Assembly (NCBI GenBank): GCA_012932865.1
Contig: SAXG01000012.1
Coordinates: 1-64,000, forward strand
DNA: 64,000 nucleotides
Source: Amylostereum areolatum
Taxonomy: Eukaryota; Basidiomycota; Agaricomycetes; Russulales; Stereaceae
Reading direction: 5' to 3'
This document shows positions 1-11,900 of the stretch, piece after piece. A model generated the notes under the pieces. It saw only the letters and a list, made by a program, of their open reading frames with translations. It was not told the origin of the DNA and searched no databases. The position numbers and the translations under genes were made by a program. How positions within the stretch are numbered: the first letter of the stretch is position 1; the number at the start of each line of letters is the position of its first letter.

Positions 1-454
1 TCCAGGACAGAGACGTATCCGAGGAACTCCTGCGAGCTCATTGTTTGCCCATTTCCGTAGTTGCAACCGTATGCGACGGCACTTCCGGAATACATCGACA
101 CGCTGGAGCCGAAGAAGGATGTTCCCCCTCCGAAGAAGTTTGCAAGGGCGTGTTCGGCGTTCGAGATGTCGCTCGCGCTCGCTTGGACGGATTGACAGAA
201 TGGACCAGTGCTTGCACGCGCGGTTCTACGCCACGGGTGCATCATAAGAAAAAAGGAAACGGTGAATTAAATGAATGCTCTCACAGCGTATGGGGCACAG
301 TCGTGTTGCCGGGTCCCACGTAGGTCAGCTTCTCGTCGCCGTTGGCGTCGACCTCGGCGATGTAGAGACCGTCGGGACCGCCTTTGGGCCTCTCGATGGC
401 GACTGCCGAGGCGACGAGGGCGGCGAGAAGGGTGAGTTTCTGGGTGAACTGCAT
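1..454 (-). CDS. small secreted protein, 3' end cut by window edge
   Basis: Two exons are visible on the minus strand (454..285 and 225..1) with a 59-bp intron, donor GTGAGAG and acceptor GTAG. The protein starts MQFTQKLTLLAALVASAVA, a classic signal peptide with a basic start, a hydrophobic core and a small-residue cleavage site. The mature part is rich in Gly, Ser and Asn and has two cysteines in what is visible (GPFCQS and AYGCNYG). The frame is open to the window edge, so the C terminus is missing. The gene has its own TATA box about 55 bp upstream. I do not recognise the family. Small secreted proteins of this kind are common in agaricomycetes, and the function is unknown. The start is secure because no other ATG precedes the signal peptide. 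Confidence 0.7.
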
Positions 455-506
455 TGTTGGTTGTCTGTGATTGTGAATCTGAAAAGAGGTTTGCCAGAGG
501 GGGTCC

Positions 507-515
507 CCTTTTATA
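507..515 (-). promoter_or_regulatory. TATA box of the secreted-protein gene
   Basis: TATAAAAGG reads on the minus strand 53-61 bp upstream of the start codon at 454. This is a canonical sequence and spacing for a strongly expressed fungal secreted-protein gene. Confidence 0.6.
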
Positions 516-2188
516 GACGAAGAGACCTACATACACGTGGTCGCGTTCTGGTTTCTGGTAAGTCCTTACAGAGAACTCCGGACATGCAGTGCGAGGAATG
601 TAGCGAACGTGGACCGACCGGGCGCCCGATGCATATTGAGCGCGTCGTCACAATCATCGGACCTGCTAGTTGTACACCCTGAAACATAAGCAGGAGTTCG
701 GCGTGCATTGAAGTGAGATGGAATGGAATATGGCTCCCTGAGAATTACTCCTGGGACAGATGCGGAGCGGTGGAGGGGGATTGGGGATATCAGGCAGGTA
801 TGGTACTTGGTTGGCGCCGTTTGGGGGATCGGCGTAGCGGAAAGGGAGGTACCTAGGTGGCAAACCCGCCGTTTCTTGCTATCATACAGGGACGAGCTTG
901 ATGAGTGGGCTGGATGCAAAGTACCTCTCAGTCACCAATTTTCAAACGGAATTTCGGATGGAGTCGGACTGCAACTACGAATCCGTAATAATCTCAGGCG
1001 CTCAGCGCTCAAGTTCGACCAGATGGCTCGTTTTCTGTGTCGTCTATTGTCTGGTCATGGGAGAAGAATCGAACAGGGCACGAGAACAACGAAGGCCACA
1101 GGAATCTGTAAGATTTTTGGGCTCAGCAGAGGGTCCACTCCGCGCGCTAGCTTGTAAGCTCGCATACACTCACTGTCTGGTTCCATTGTTTGGTTCTTAG
1201 CAGAGGGTGACCGGAGCGTGCAGCTGCGGGCTGCGCTAGCGCCCATGTATGTTCGTGCAACATCTCATCCCTTCGACCGCGCCTGCCTGCGAAGGAGTAG
1301 GCTGGGCACCACGCTGCCAGGTCGACGTTACGTTTTCCAAGTCAGGGCTTCTTCAGGATTTATCGCTCTGGAACCTTCAAGGCTTGTGGCTGCGTCATGG
1401 GCGCATCAGATATTTTTCGCAAGGGGAGTTTGTCTGGGCACTGACGGGGGATGTTGAGCGCGTAATGTTAAGCAGGTCAATACGTAAAACAAGTAGAACC
1501 CACCATAGATGCAGTTGGTATGGCATGAAACGAAGCCGAACGTTGAGAATCTATTCAAGGTTACACCGGCGAAGCCTTGCACCTACTTTCCTGTGTCTGA
1601 CAAGGCAAGTGACCCGTCACTACCACCGCTAGTGCTTTCAGACGCGATCCCCTTGGGAATGAGAACCCCAATGCCCAAAACTACGGTTAGACAGCATGTT
1701 CAAGCTGGTACTCCAAGCCAGGTCAGGGATAATGAAACGATCGTTCATAGCACAGGTGACCTCGGCGGTCGAGAACCACGCCGAACAAGATGACAGAGCT
1801 ACTAAAATTAGGTGTCAATAATCCCGTTCTTCTAGCAAAGATTAAAAGAGTAATTTGAGTGTGATCTTCGGTCATACCTCGAGCAGGAAGAAAATTGTCT
1901 TCCGCCGGTCTTGCTACGACAACACAGGCGACAGGGAAGCACCCGAACACTAACCCTGGCGAACCGCCCATTCAACGGCCGGCGCGCTTGCACGTACGTG
2001 TTGATGAGTCGGGTATCCTCATAATTGCACTTCGATGAACACATATAACCTTTGAGAGTTCTTGTACACGGCTATGTATGAGTGTACCCAAATGTGGGCC
2101 CAGCTTTCGACCTTTTGACTTCGTCAGCATCTTCGGAAGACGTCCAGGACACTGATTATTCACTTCACTTCGCAATATACGCTCCCGA
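516..2188. other. intergenic stretch, no gene recognised
   Basis: Open frames here are short, low in hydrophobic periodicity, and not linked by plausible introns. I see no RNA gene. It lies upstream of the secreted-protein gene and downstream of the rhamnonate dehydratase gene. Confidence 0.5.
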
Positions 2189-3660
2189 CTACTTCCCTAC
2201 ATCCCACGCTGAGCCGTCGAACTCGATCAACTTCGCTTGCGGATTGAGCTCGAGGCCAAACCCAGGTCGATCGAGGGCCTCTACTTCGATGAAGCCGTCC
2301 TTTGGCAGAGGCTCGTTCGTGAAAAGGTTTCCGAAAGACGGTTGTACCGACTTGCCGTCCGGCGCGTTACACACAATCTGCGTATTCCCATTTAGGCGAT
2401 ATGCAAACAAGGAGTAGGGAGGACTGACCTCTGCGAAAGGCGTGTTCGTCTGACTTAAGGCAAAATGGTAGCTGTAGCAGCTCGACGCATGTGGAACAAC
2501 GGGGATGTCGTATGCCGCGGCGTGGGCACTAATCTTGAGAAGTTCGGTGAGGCCGCCGACCCAGGTCACGTCGGGTTGGAGAATGTCAATCGACCGAGTC
2601 TCAAGGAGCTTGCGGAAACCGTAGCGAGTGTATTCGTGCTAGATATATCAATCAACAAAGACGAGAAGAAATGACAGAAGCGAAGACATGCCTCGCCAGT
2701 CGTCCACTTTATCTGCGGGAGCGCTGACTTGAGACGTTTGTAGCCCTCGTCATCGTCCGCGTGGAGAACCTCCTCCCACCACTCGATGTTGAGAGGCAGA
2801 CACTTGGTGGCAAGCTCAATGGCGTATTGAACGTTGAGGCTCATGTAGCAGTCAACCTACAATGACCGTGAATATGAGAGGTGATTTCATATACTGCACT
2901 CACCATGAGAGGATAGTCAGGCCCAATCCGCTCCCTATGTTCACGAAGGAATTCAAAGTTCTTCCGCAAGCCATCCGGTTCACTGGGCGCGTACGGAAGT
3001 GGCACTTTGCCTCCCCAGAATCCCAGTCTCTTCGCCTCATCAGGCAGTGGCCCTGTGGAATACAGCCGCAGCCTCTCCTTTGTCCGCCCACCAATCAACT
3101 TGTATACGGGCTCGCCCCTGATCTTCCCCAGCAAATCCCAAATCGCGAGATCGACACAGGATATGACAGCAATTGGGAGACCCTTTCGGCCGTAGAACAT
3201 GGAGGCGCGGTATAGCTGATCCCATATCATGTTGGTGTCGCGGGGGTCGGCGTCGATGAGGAAGCGTTTGAAGTGCGCATGGATGAGCCAGCAGGCGGGG
3301 GGTCCTCCGAGGCCTGTGGCGAATCCTGTCGTGCCGTCTGATGCTGTTATTTCGACGCAGAATGAACCGAGGACATTGATGCCCCATTGGACACGCGAGG
3401 TCTTATACTCAGAGTATCCAGACCTGGTTTCAGTCAGTCACCTGGGACATGTTAACGGCGGGATTAGGATGGGCGTACATTGGGTTGGAGATGGGGCTAT
3501 CGATGATCCAATGGCCACGATTCTGCGAGTGGTAGTCACCTCCGTCGCCTTGCTGTGAAGGCGGTCAGTATATCTGCGGGTAGAGAGCTGTGAGGTAACG
3601 CACTCCTCCGACCAGGTAGGTCTTGATGGCGGTGATCTTGGGAAACGGTGAGGGCGTCAT
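2189..3660 (-). CDS. LRA3: L-rhamnonate dehydratase (enolase superfamily)
   Basis: Six exons: 3660..3604, 3552..3479, 3423..2904, 2856..2692, 2638..2429, 2377..2189. They give 404 residues, the normal length for the family. The enzyme dehydrates L-rhamnonate to 2-keto-3-deoxy-L-rhamnonate in the non-phosphorylated fungal L-rhamnose pathway and is cytosolic. Recognition rests on NVLGSFCVEI, RASMFYGRKGLPIAVISCVD and GFWGGKVPLPY. The metal-ligand and catalytic positions are present: Asp in VDCYMS, Glu in WWEEV, Glu in TGEHEY and His in VVPHAS. All exons splice in frame. The fourth intron (2639..2691) has a GC donor (GAG/GCATGT), which is needed to produce the conserved GEHEY. The pathway partners (dehydrogenase, lactonase, aldolase) are not in this window. 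The gene would let a wood or plant-litter fungus use pectin-derived rhamnose. Confidence 0.93.
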
Positions 3661-4489
3661 TGTAGTCGTGGATCAAGAAGCAACGGTGGATCGCCAAATC
3701 AAGGCTTTCTAGCTATGCGAGATAAAAACGACAGAGTTGTGGAACTCATGATCTCCTTCAGTGAAACATCTTGCCGTCGACCCGGGCTCGGAGAGGGGGA
3801 CCGCGTCAGCTGGTAAGGACGTGATGTCAAGCTTCCACAAGCGGTCCGAGTCGCGCTTTGATTATCCGAGCGGACCATCCTTTACGAAGAGATATTGGAC
3901 AGACGAAGAGGAGGAAGAGAATAAGTCAGTTGACGCTCTTTGCGGTCCGGCGGGGCAGATTGGGTCGTTGGGTCGGTTCATGCGGGCAGCGTGGTCCGGT
4001 TCACGCTACGAAGCGGTATGTAAGTACGAGTCCCAGGCACGATACTTACTTATGCATGACTCGACCGCGAAGAACTTGAAGTTCTTCCAACTCGTTTACT
4101 CCTTGTTTACTGTCGGCACAGGCTAGCATTTCTCTTACAGTAAAATATGGGCCACAAAAAACACCAAGTTGAGCTAGGAACGGCTCCATGCAGGCTTCCC
4201 CACGGTCGATCGTTTACCAAGGAAAGCATGTTGCCTGCGATGGGGGAAAATCCAACCCTGCAGGTGGAGACTTCGTCGGTGAAGCATGAAGGTCGATTTC
4301 ATTCGGTTGCATGAAGGTTGGGATCTACATCACCCATGTTTCGTGTGTCTACGAACATACATAACCGAACGACACACAGTGCTCGTCTCCGTCAGTGTTC
4401 AATCGAGACTTGGCGGCCTACCAGCGTACACTTACATTGTCGGACACCGTGTCCGTTGATCCAGAAGAAATCCAGCCCAAGTAAATAAA
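3661..4489. other. intergenic: rhamnonate dehydratase promoter and fructosamine kinase 3' flank
   Basis: This holds the upstream region of the rhamnonate dehydratase gene and the downstream region of the next gene. The open frame at 3761-4126 is acidic and unsupported by any family or splice structure, so I do not call it a gene. Nothing else is recognisable. Confidence 0.45.
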
Positions 4490-5623
4490 TTATAGTCTGC
4501 CCAGAAGATTGTCCATCTTTCGTTCTGCACTGCCGGCGTAGGTTCCCTGCGTTGGTGCTCGAGTCAGCTGCCGCTCGGATGTTCCGATCCCGTCCACTCA
4601 CCCCGAATAGAACGGTGTGGTTCAAGTAGTGAAACAGCTCGTACAACTCCCCGCGCAAATCGTACTGGTCTACCGGTTCCGTTTTTGGTTTGTGTTCATG
4701 ATACGTCTTGAAAAATGACATCGGAATCCCACCAAACATTCGTGCGATCGCAAGGCTGAAAAGGGTGAATATGCATCATTTTGTGACAAACTCGATATAG
4801 GTACGCACTCTGCTTCGCAGTGGCCATAATACGATGATGGGTCGAATATGACAGGCTCTTGTGTGGACGTATCGACACCAGTGTTGCCGCTCTGATTGCG
4901 TGGATATATAAACGCGTGTACTCCGGTCGCAACAGGACCACATACCCAGAGATCGCCGTGCAGGAGTACAGGATCGATGTCCAGATTCCCGAGCAATGTT
5001 GGAATGACTCTACCACCTGCCAATCAGCCGTCGAATGTTCGACGTTCAACCCACATAAATTCGTGCACACACCTTTCTCTGATCTCCTTCCCCTTCCTAC
5101 ACAGTCCCCCGTAATATCCCCTCCTTTCTAACTCCCGCAGCAACTCCCCGATCTTCGCTCCGAAGCACTCTTCCCACGTTTCGTACCAGCCGTTCTCCAT
5201 CCGCGTCGCCCCACAGTACGTCGGTACCGCGAACCCAAATCCCTTGTCGCTCTTGTACCGATGCATCTCCGTCGCGAGTCTCCGCCCCAGCACCGCGGCC
5301 GCGGCGTCCGTCAATGAGTTCATGTCCTTGTACTCCGAGATGAAGTACGGCCTTCCCACACCATCCGTCGCCTCGTCTCCGCTCTTGTTGATGACCCCCG
5401 ACGCGATCATGCGAGGAACAAGACCTGGCGTGGCCTTGTGCATCGCGCGCAACGACATCTCTTCTCCGACATACTGCTCTTTCGCCGCGATCGAGCCAAT
5501 CTTGACGAAGTAGCGTTGCCCGGAGGAGGACTGTACTCGCGGAAGACTCGCGGTGAACTGCGAGCCGGGTTCCGCTTGCTGTAGTTGCTTGTGAATGAGG
5601 GACGGTATGTTAGTTCGGTTCAT
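4490..5623 (-). CDS. FN3K: fructosamine-3-kinase / ketosamine-3-kinase family protein
   Basis: Five exons: 5623..5073, 5009..4946, 4891..4809, 4755..4602, 4546..4490. They give 302 residues, typical of the family. The kinase phosphorylates fructosamines or ribulosamines on glycated proteins, which then break down, so it acts as protein deglycation repair in the cytosol. Visible motifs are the N-lobe RYFVKIG, then [11 protein letters not shown], the catalytic LLHGDLWSGN, the metal-site segment [16 protein letters not shown], the C-terminal [12 protein letters not shown] and the end GTYAGSA. The first intron has two possible acceptors. I chose the one at 5010-5011 because it avoids a stop codon and gives the family-like RVIPTLLGN. 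No frame damage is seen. Confidence 0.92.
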
Positions 5624-5976
5624 GAGGGCGCGGATGGACAGATCGGGGTGTCGCGCATAGAGATGGAGACACGGTGGGCGTTGTGGAGAGAGGTGACTTG
5701 CCCATGAGCGTCATCTCACCCAAGCGCTATTTCGAAATGTGTACCCCACTTCGAGAGCCAGGCCCAGGCCACGGCTAGTCCGTTTAGTATGGAAGTCCGA
5801 GGTCCAAGTACCTGTATGCGTAACTTAACCTCGTGCAAGTGGATCTGGCGTACAATCAAGATGCAAAACTACGATGGTATTGAGCTGTGTAGGAATATAG
5901 GGCGTGTACAGTAAGGATACAATAATCTATCTCGTGTGTCCGTAAAAAGGGTTCCAAATGTTCCCGAATCTCATGT

Positions 5977-8363
5977 CTATATGTTGGGCGCAAGCCTACC
6001 GAAGGGAGGTTAAGAGACTGCGTTGAGTTGGGTTACCGGGAAAGTACGCACCAATCGGACGTATAAGGTCGTCCACGTTCTCAAATGCCGCCGATGCGAG
6101 CTCTCGCGCCTCCAGCCAGACCCACAGCTACGCAGAATCCTATGAGTGACAAGGCACCACGGGCTCGACCACTACGCACCTTGAGCAACGACGGCAAGTT
6201 ACCCGACGGCATCCGCGAAACACTCTCTTGCATCGTCATCTGCGTCCCAAGTTGCCTCAGTATCGGCAACGCGCTTTTGAACAAGTCAAGTTCCGGATCG
6301 AGCTGCCTTCCAATGCCCTCTAACAGGAGGATGGAAATGACCGTGTTGATAAAGTCGCCCTCCATCTTGACGTGATGTTGACGGACCGCCTTGAGGACAT
6401 CCGTCAGGATGTCGGAAATCTTGATCTTGCCCAGTGAGAATGTCTTGCGTTTCACGCTGAGCACGATGTGCTGCATCTTGAGTGCGAAGGTCTCCTTGTC
6501 AATGGCGAGCTCGGGAGTGCGACAGCGTTCGACCATAAGCTGTCCAGTACGATACCCGTCGAACTCTGCGACTGCACGGAAAAGATCTAGGAAGTTGCGG
6601 CGATTTGTCGCGTCAAGGGTGGTTACAAGGCCGGCGTCGATGAATACCAGTTCTGGGAGGAAGCCTTCTTCATGCAATGCATCCAGCTCCGCCGTCCATT
6701 CCGCAGGTGAATGCACTAAAGCGTTCAGACGGGCAACAGCCTCATCGGATTCCAAACCGTGTGGGGGAAGGGATGACAGGAATCTTCCACCTTCCCGAAA
6801 GAGTTCCAAAGGTTTTTCAAAATGGTCTGACGTAGACGGCCTGCTAAATTTGACGAGGATATTACCGGGATGGAGATCCGAGTGAACGAAATTGGTCCAA
6901 GCAGAAGCATGTTCTGAACCGCAGCTAGTAAGCAACTATACGAATAGAGGGCAAGATCTGACACCCACGAGAAAAGCGTCCAAGCCAAGTTCGGGCCAAC
7001 TGATCGTCGTATGGTCCCTGCCCCCGTTCTTCAGAAAGAGTTGAGTCGGCACAGCATTTTCCGAATTCCTCCACCAACATGTCGGCCGTGCTCCACTTCA
7101 TCAATGGCCGCGGGAAGAATATAGGCTCCTTTCGCGCATGAAGTTTGGCCTCGAACGTCTCCAGGTGTTCTGCCTCGGTCCGCAGGTCCAATTGCTCCGT
7201 ACATCATACGCCCGAACGACGTCGACCTCTTCGGGTAGAGAGACCCACTGCATGCCTGGAAAGACGGTGATGAGGTGCGCAAAAGAACGACATGATGGTG
7301 AGGTCGCGCGCGATGTTTTGCGCCACGCGTGGATGAAGGACCTTGATAGCGACGGCGGCGGTAGGAACGGGAGGGGCGGGGTCAGGAATGATGTGTGGTG
7401 CAATGGCCTTGGGGCCAGTTTTGGGAGCACGTTTAGGATCGAAGTAAGACGGGGGGAGAAGGTCTTGTTTCAGGGTCGCACGATAAACCTAGCGGACGTC
7501 AGTCTTCGGACACGATATGATCAGAAAACAGAAAGCTCACCTGAGCAATGGCACCTGTCCCTATGGGTGTTTCGTCGAAATCCTCGAAAATCTCGGAGAA
7601 TGGTCGCTGGAAAACAAGCTCGAGGACTTTCTTGGTGTGCTGAAGTGAATGAGATTTTCCGCTGGAGTGCATTCTGCCGAGACGGTCGCAGAGAAGAACA
7701 GGGAAGAGATCTGCCCGGGTTGCTGCCCATTGTGCAAGCTGCAAGACATCATGAGGGTCAGCGGCGGCACCGATGGATGTATGTGGGACGCACCTTGATA
7801 AATGTAGGGCCTGCACGCTCCATCTGAGAGACCAAAAAGTCGTACCACCAGACAGCGCCCCATCTATCACCATGCAGACGGGCCTCGGGTATACCAACGA
7901 GCAACATGGGAGCGGATGCGATGAGAGGCATGAAAACGAAGAAGAGGTAAACGAATCGTCGGGCGGTGAGAATGGGCTCCCATATGTTGTCCCGGAGAAG
8001 ACATATGATTCTTCCACTCAAGGTCAAATCATGTTCGGATGGAGAAAGAATGAAGGGTTCTGGGGGCAAAGGTTGCGTGTCTGGCGGGCAGGGGATGAGG
8101 ATGGGGGAGGCGAAAACCTCGGGAAGGACTGATTTTTGAGTGGGGAAAAAGTAGAGGGTGAGGCCTCCAGCGGCAGGGATGAGCCATAGAGCGGACGGTT
8201 TGAGGCTGATGCGAGAATAGGCGGGAGTGCGGGTGAAGAAAGAGGGGAAAGAACGGACTCGGGTCCACCTAGACGCGTGACGTAGTTGAGAAGGATTCGA
8301 GGGCGAGAGGACGAGAAGGCGCAGGGCGCGGGGAAGGGCGGCCATGCGCAGCGTCGTGGACAT
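5977..8363 (-). CDS. CQD1: mitochondrial ABC1/ADCK2-like atypical kinase (Cqd1, YPL109C type), frameshifted
   Basis: This is a UbiB-family atypical kinase. The yeast relative Cqd1 sits in the mitochondrial inner membrane and affects coenzyme Q and lipid distribution. The N terminus is rich in Arg and Ser (presequence-like) and is followed by a membrane segment near residues 50-65. Exons are 8363..7794, 7738..7541, 7488..6969, 6913..6180, 6127..6052 and a tiny last exon 5995..5977. Family signatures are KVLHPRVAQN, PGMQWVSLPEEVD, FVHSDLHPGNILV and VFIDAGLVTTL. Between 7284 and 6894 the frame is lost at seven places, all by extra bases, while the encoded protein remains strongly conserved. The C-terminal APNI also needs a frame correction near 6054. 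A YPL109C homologue is a known flank of the agaricomycete HD mating-type locus. Either indel errors or a young pseudogene could explain the breaks. Confidence 0.88.
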
Positions 8364-8926
8364 CGTTAACAAGGGACCGAGGACACCGATGTCGGGGAGG
8401 GCATGGTCGTTGCAGTGAACAGGCTCGGAGGATGGCCTCGCGTTGTGGACTCGTAACCCCGATTGGTCAGAATCTCTTTCGCTTGCCGTCTCCGACTCCC
8501 CCGCCACTCGTCAACGTTGTACGGACTTCATCATCTCTCTCATTCGTCCCTCATGCTGTGAATGATGAGCGCTATGAGCAGCACCAGTCTTGCCTGCCAT
8601 GTTTCAGTTGAAACTCTTTGCTATCCGCGTCATTATCTGATAACTTGACCTCGGAATCCTAACCGCTTTTCTGTCCGGCACTGTCTTCCTTCCCCCTGGC
8701 ACACCGACTGTGGGGAATCAGAGTGGGTCGGAAGATCGAGAAATTGTCGAGCTCGACGCAACACGTTCGCAATCCACAATAAACCGCGGGCCGTGTCCGT
8801 GACATGTTTGGGGGTGTTTGCAAGTGGATGAGGCCAGTTCAGTTGTGAGCAATCTCTGTCCTCTCCCACCCGTTCTTTATTCTTCTTTATCGCGTCTCGT
8901 TCTCCTCTCCTCGTTGGGCTTTGCCC
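8364..8926. promoter_or_regulatory. divergent promoter region between the CQD1-like and glycogenin genes
   Basis: Two head-to-head genes share this 563-bp region. It is pyrimidine-rich near the glycogenin start, as is common for basidiomycete housekeeping promoters. I see no clear TATA box. The upstream extension of the CQD1 frame to 8507 is not needed by the family. Confidence 0.4.
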
Positions 8927-11900
8927 ATGGCCTCTCCTTACGCTTTCGTAACCCTTCTCACTTCCGATTCCTACCTCCCAGGCGCGCTCACTCTCGCAGC
9001 CGCTCTCAAAGATGTTCATCCTTCTCCTGCCACTTCTCCTGAAGTCGATTTCCACACCGTTTGTTTGGTCACCCCGGAGACAGTCGATGTCTCCAGCATA
9101 AAGCTTCTCCGCCGCGCATTCAACGTCGTTATCGGAGTTGAAATCATCGAGCACGACAATACCCGCGGCCTCACTCTTCTAGGTACGTGCGCCCCCCGTT
9201 CCTGCCCACTCTTCTACCGACGGTCAACCCGCTGGCACCCTCGCCCGCGCCTTTCAAAGCTCCAAGCGTTCCTATGCTTGTACGGATGCGGTCGCTTCTT
9301 TGCCTGGCCACCTGACCCTCCGTGGGGCACGGCGCGCATCCTCATAACGCTCATCTCCTGCTATTAGTTGGCCCGCCGTCCCCCATGTGCTTATAGCATC
9401 ACAATGTACTATGCTTTCGTCTGACGCTATCTAACCTCTACAGGTCGTCCTGATCTCACCGCCGTCCTCACGAAATTGCACGTCTTTCGTCTCACTCAGT
9501 ACCAAAAGATCATTTTCCTCGATGCCGACATCCTTCCTACACGTCCACTCTCTCACCTCTTTTCCCTACCGCACGAATTTTCCGCTGTTCCAGACGTGGG
9601 CTGGCCAGATATATTCAATTCGGGCTTAATGGTCCTCACGCCCGGAGAGCCGCAGTTCGCCGAATTGATGCAGTTGTCCGAAGCTCAAGGCAGCTGGGAC
9701 GGTGGCGATCAAGGGCTCCTCAACGAATGGCGAGGGGAAAACTGGCACCGCCTTAGCTTTACATACAACACGACTCCGACGGCTGTATACACGTAAGTGA
9801 ACGCTTCTGAAGAACGTCACCCTTCCGTTTTGATCCTCACGTGCCCTTCTTCTTTCCTACAGATATGCACCAGCCTACGAACGTTTCGGCTCCAAAATAT
9901 CTGCCATCCACTTCATCGGACCAAACAAGCCCTGGAGTTCGATCCCATGGAGAGCACCCGGTTCCGCCGAAGCGCAAAGCAAAGCCACTCAGCCCCTTCA
10001 AGTATATGACTACGGGACCCTCGTCGACCGTTGGTACGCCGTGTACGACAAGCACTACCGCTCTGTCCCGGTTTCTGCCAGTGTTGAATTCGCCGCCCGC
10101 CGATACGAGGCAGCCTGGGACCAGGAAGCAAGTGTTGGTGAAGACATGCCTGCTCCCCCGGCTTCAACCACCAAGCCATCAACTGGATTAAGTCTGGGTG
10201 ACTTGCGCAGGATGGCCATCGAAGGGTTCTCGGGACCGGCGTACGCTCAATCTGGGGAGGGCGCGTACATCCGTTTGCCTTTGGATGGTCGCATGGATTT
10301 AATGCGGCCACGAAAAGAGAAGCAAGACGATCCCCGAACGTTATCTGGGAGCGAGCTTGAGGATACCGGCGCACATGGTTATTTTTTTGATCATGGGGTG
10401 GCCTCGTCGACCAACGATGCCCATCGTCAGCCCCTCTCCGGTCAATCGCCTGTCATACACAGGTCCAATCTTCCCTCGACGGCGCAGTCATCATCACAGT
10501 CACTCAGTGCCGTTCCGTACTCTCACTACGGAAGCACTGAGGATTCACCGCCAGGTCTTGCGTCGTTGGCATCCCCTGGAGAGGAACATGCGCAGGGATT
10601 TGTACAGGGGACCCCACTGGGCTATTCCGGAGGTGTGCAATCTGAATTCACCTCGGCCTCGTCGCCGATTCCAGGTCCCCGAAGTGTCGGGCATGAGTCC
10701 AGCCAGCGGCGCTCCACACCTGGTCACCAGTTCGACGTCTATCCGCCTTCCCGGTCCGATAGCCCATGGCCTGAACCATCGTCTCTTCAAAAGTTCGATT
10801 CAAAACAGGGCCGGCCAACAGGTCGTCCACAAATAGGCTCGCCTCGCCTGTTGCGTGGTCAGTTGCAATTAGCGGACGCTCCTTCAGTTTCATGGTCTGG
10901 GAAGCGAGAGCAAGAAAATGTACGTGGGCCAGGCGTCTTCCAGGAGTCTCATCTGTACTCCTCGGACGACTATGACCCTCCCGAGCAGTCGCAAGGCCAC
11001 CGATATGGACAAGCCTATGATCCCCCGCCTCCGCCTCCTCGAGCTCGTCCCCCGCCCCCTCGGTCCACCTCGCCTCCTATGATGTCGTGGAACCCTGCTG
11101 TAGAGCCGCCTCCTACCACTATACCTTTCGCAAACTTCCCCGCAGAAACATACTATCCCAACGTGTGGGATCATGCATCCGATAGTCAACACCATGAAAA
11201 CTTTTTCTCTCCGCCTACACAGTCCGGTGCACTCTTCCATGTTCCTCCTCCAACACAGATCCCGCAGCAGCTACTGCAAGAAAGACGCTACGCGGATGTC
11301 ATCGGCGATACTCCTGATCTAACCCCTAGTCCCGATCGAACGAAAGTGAGACCGGTATTTCCATGGGAGGGTACGCCACGCCATGCTCCGGGACGAGTAT
11401 TTCCCTCGACAGAGTCGCCTCCTCCGGGTCTGTTTTTGGAGCCTGTGAAGACACCCTCTCGCTCTCCTAGTCCAGAGCGCCCGCCGGCCTCACCTCAGCG
11501 TCAAGTCGCGTTGCCTCCTAAGGCGTTGCCTTCATCTTTCGGCTTCATGAATGCATGGGACACTATTCCCAGCATACAAAAATATGCGTCGCGTCTTGTG
11601 CGGTCGCCTTTAGGGTTGCAGCCTCTTCAGCCCGCCTTCGACCTCGAGGAGTCTCGACATCGTGAAAGTGAACTTTTCAAACGCTGGGAATCTGGAGACA
11701 GTAGCGTGGATGGCGACGATGAGGAAACCGACGGGGAACTGGATCAACACGAACGGGAACGAGAACTCAAGCGTCGGTCGCGGTCGTCTTCGGGGGCCCA
11801 GCGGCACAAAAAAGAGTATCGATCACAAGGTGTGCAGACGATTCCTATAGAGACCCGGCACCAGGGCGTGCAAGTCTCTACCATCGTCACACCATCTGAC

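Noticed and set aside
723..1157. Plus-strand open frame of 144 codons
   Set aside because: Composition and lack of family signal, introns or promoter context suggest chance. The same region has overlapping open frames on both strands.
3761..4126. Plus-strand open frame of 121 codons upstream of rhamnonate dehydratase
   Set aside because: No recognisable domain, overlaps the expected promoter, and no supporting splice structure.
2189..5623. A rhamnose-catabolic gene cluster
   Set aside because: Only rhamnonate dehydratase is present. The adjacent gene is fructosamine kinase, and no rhamnose dehydrogenase, lactonase, aldolase or regulator is found.
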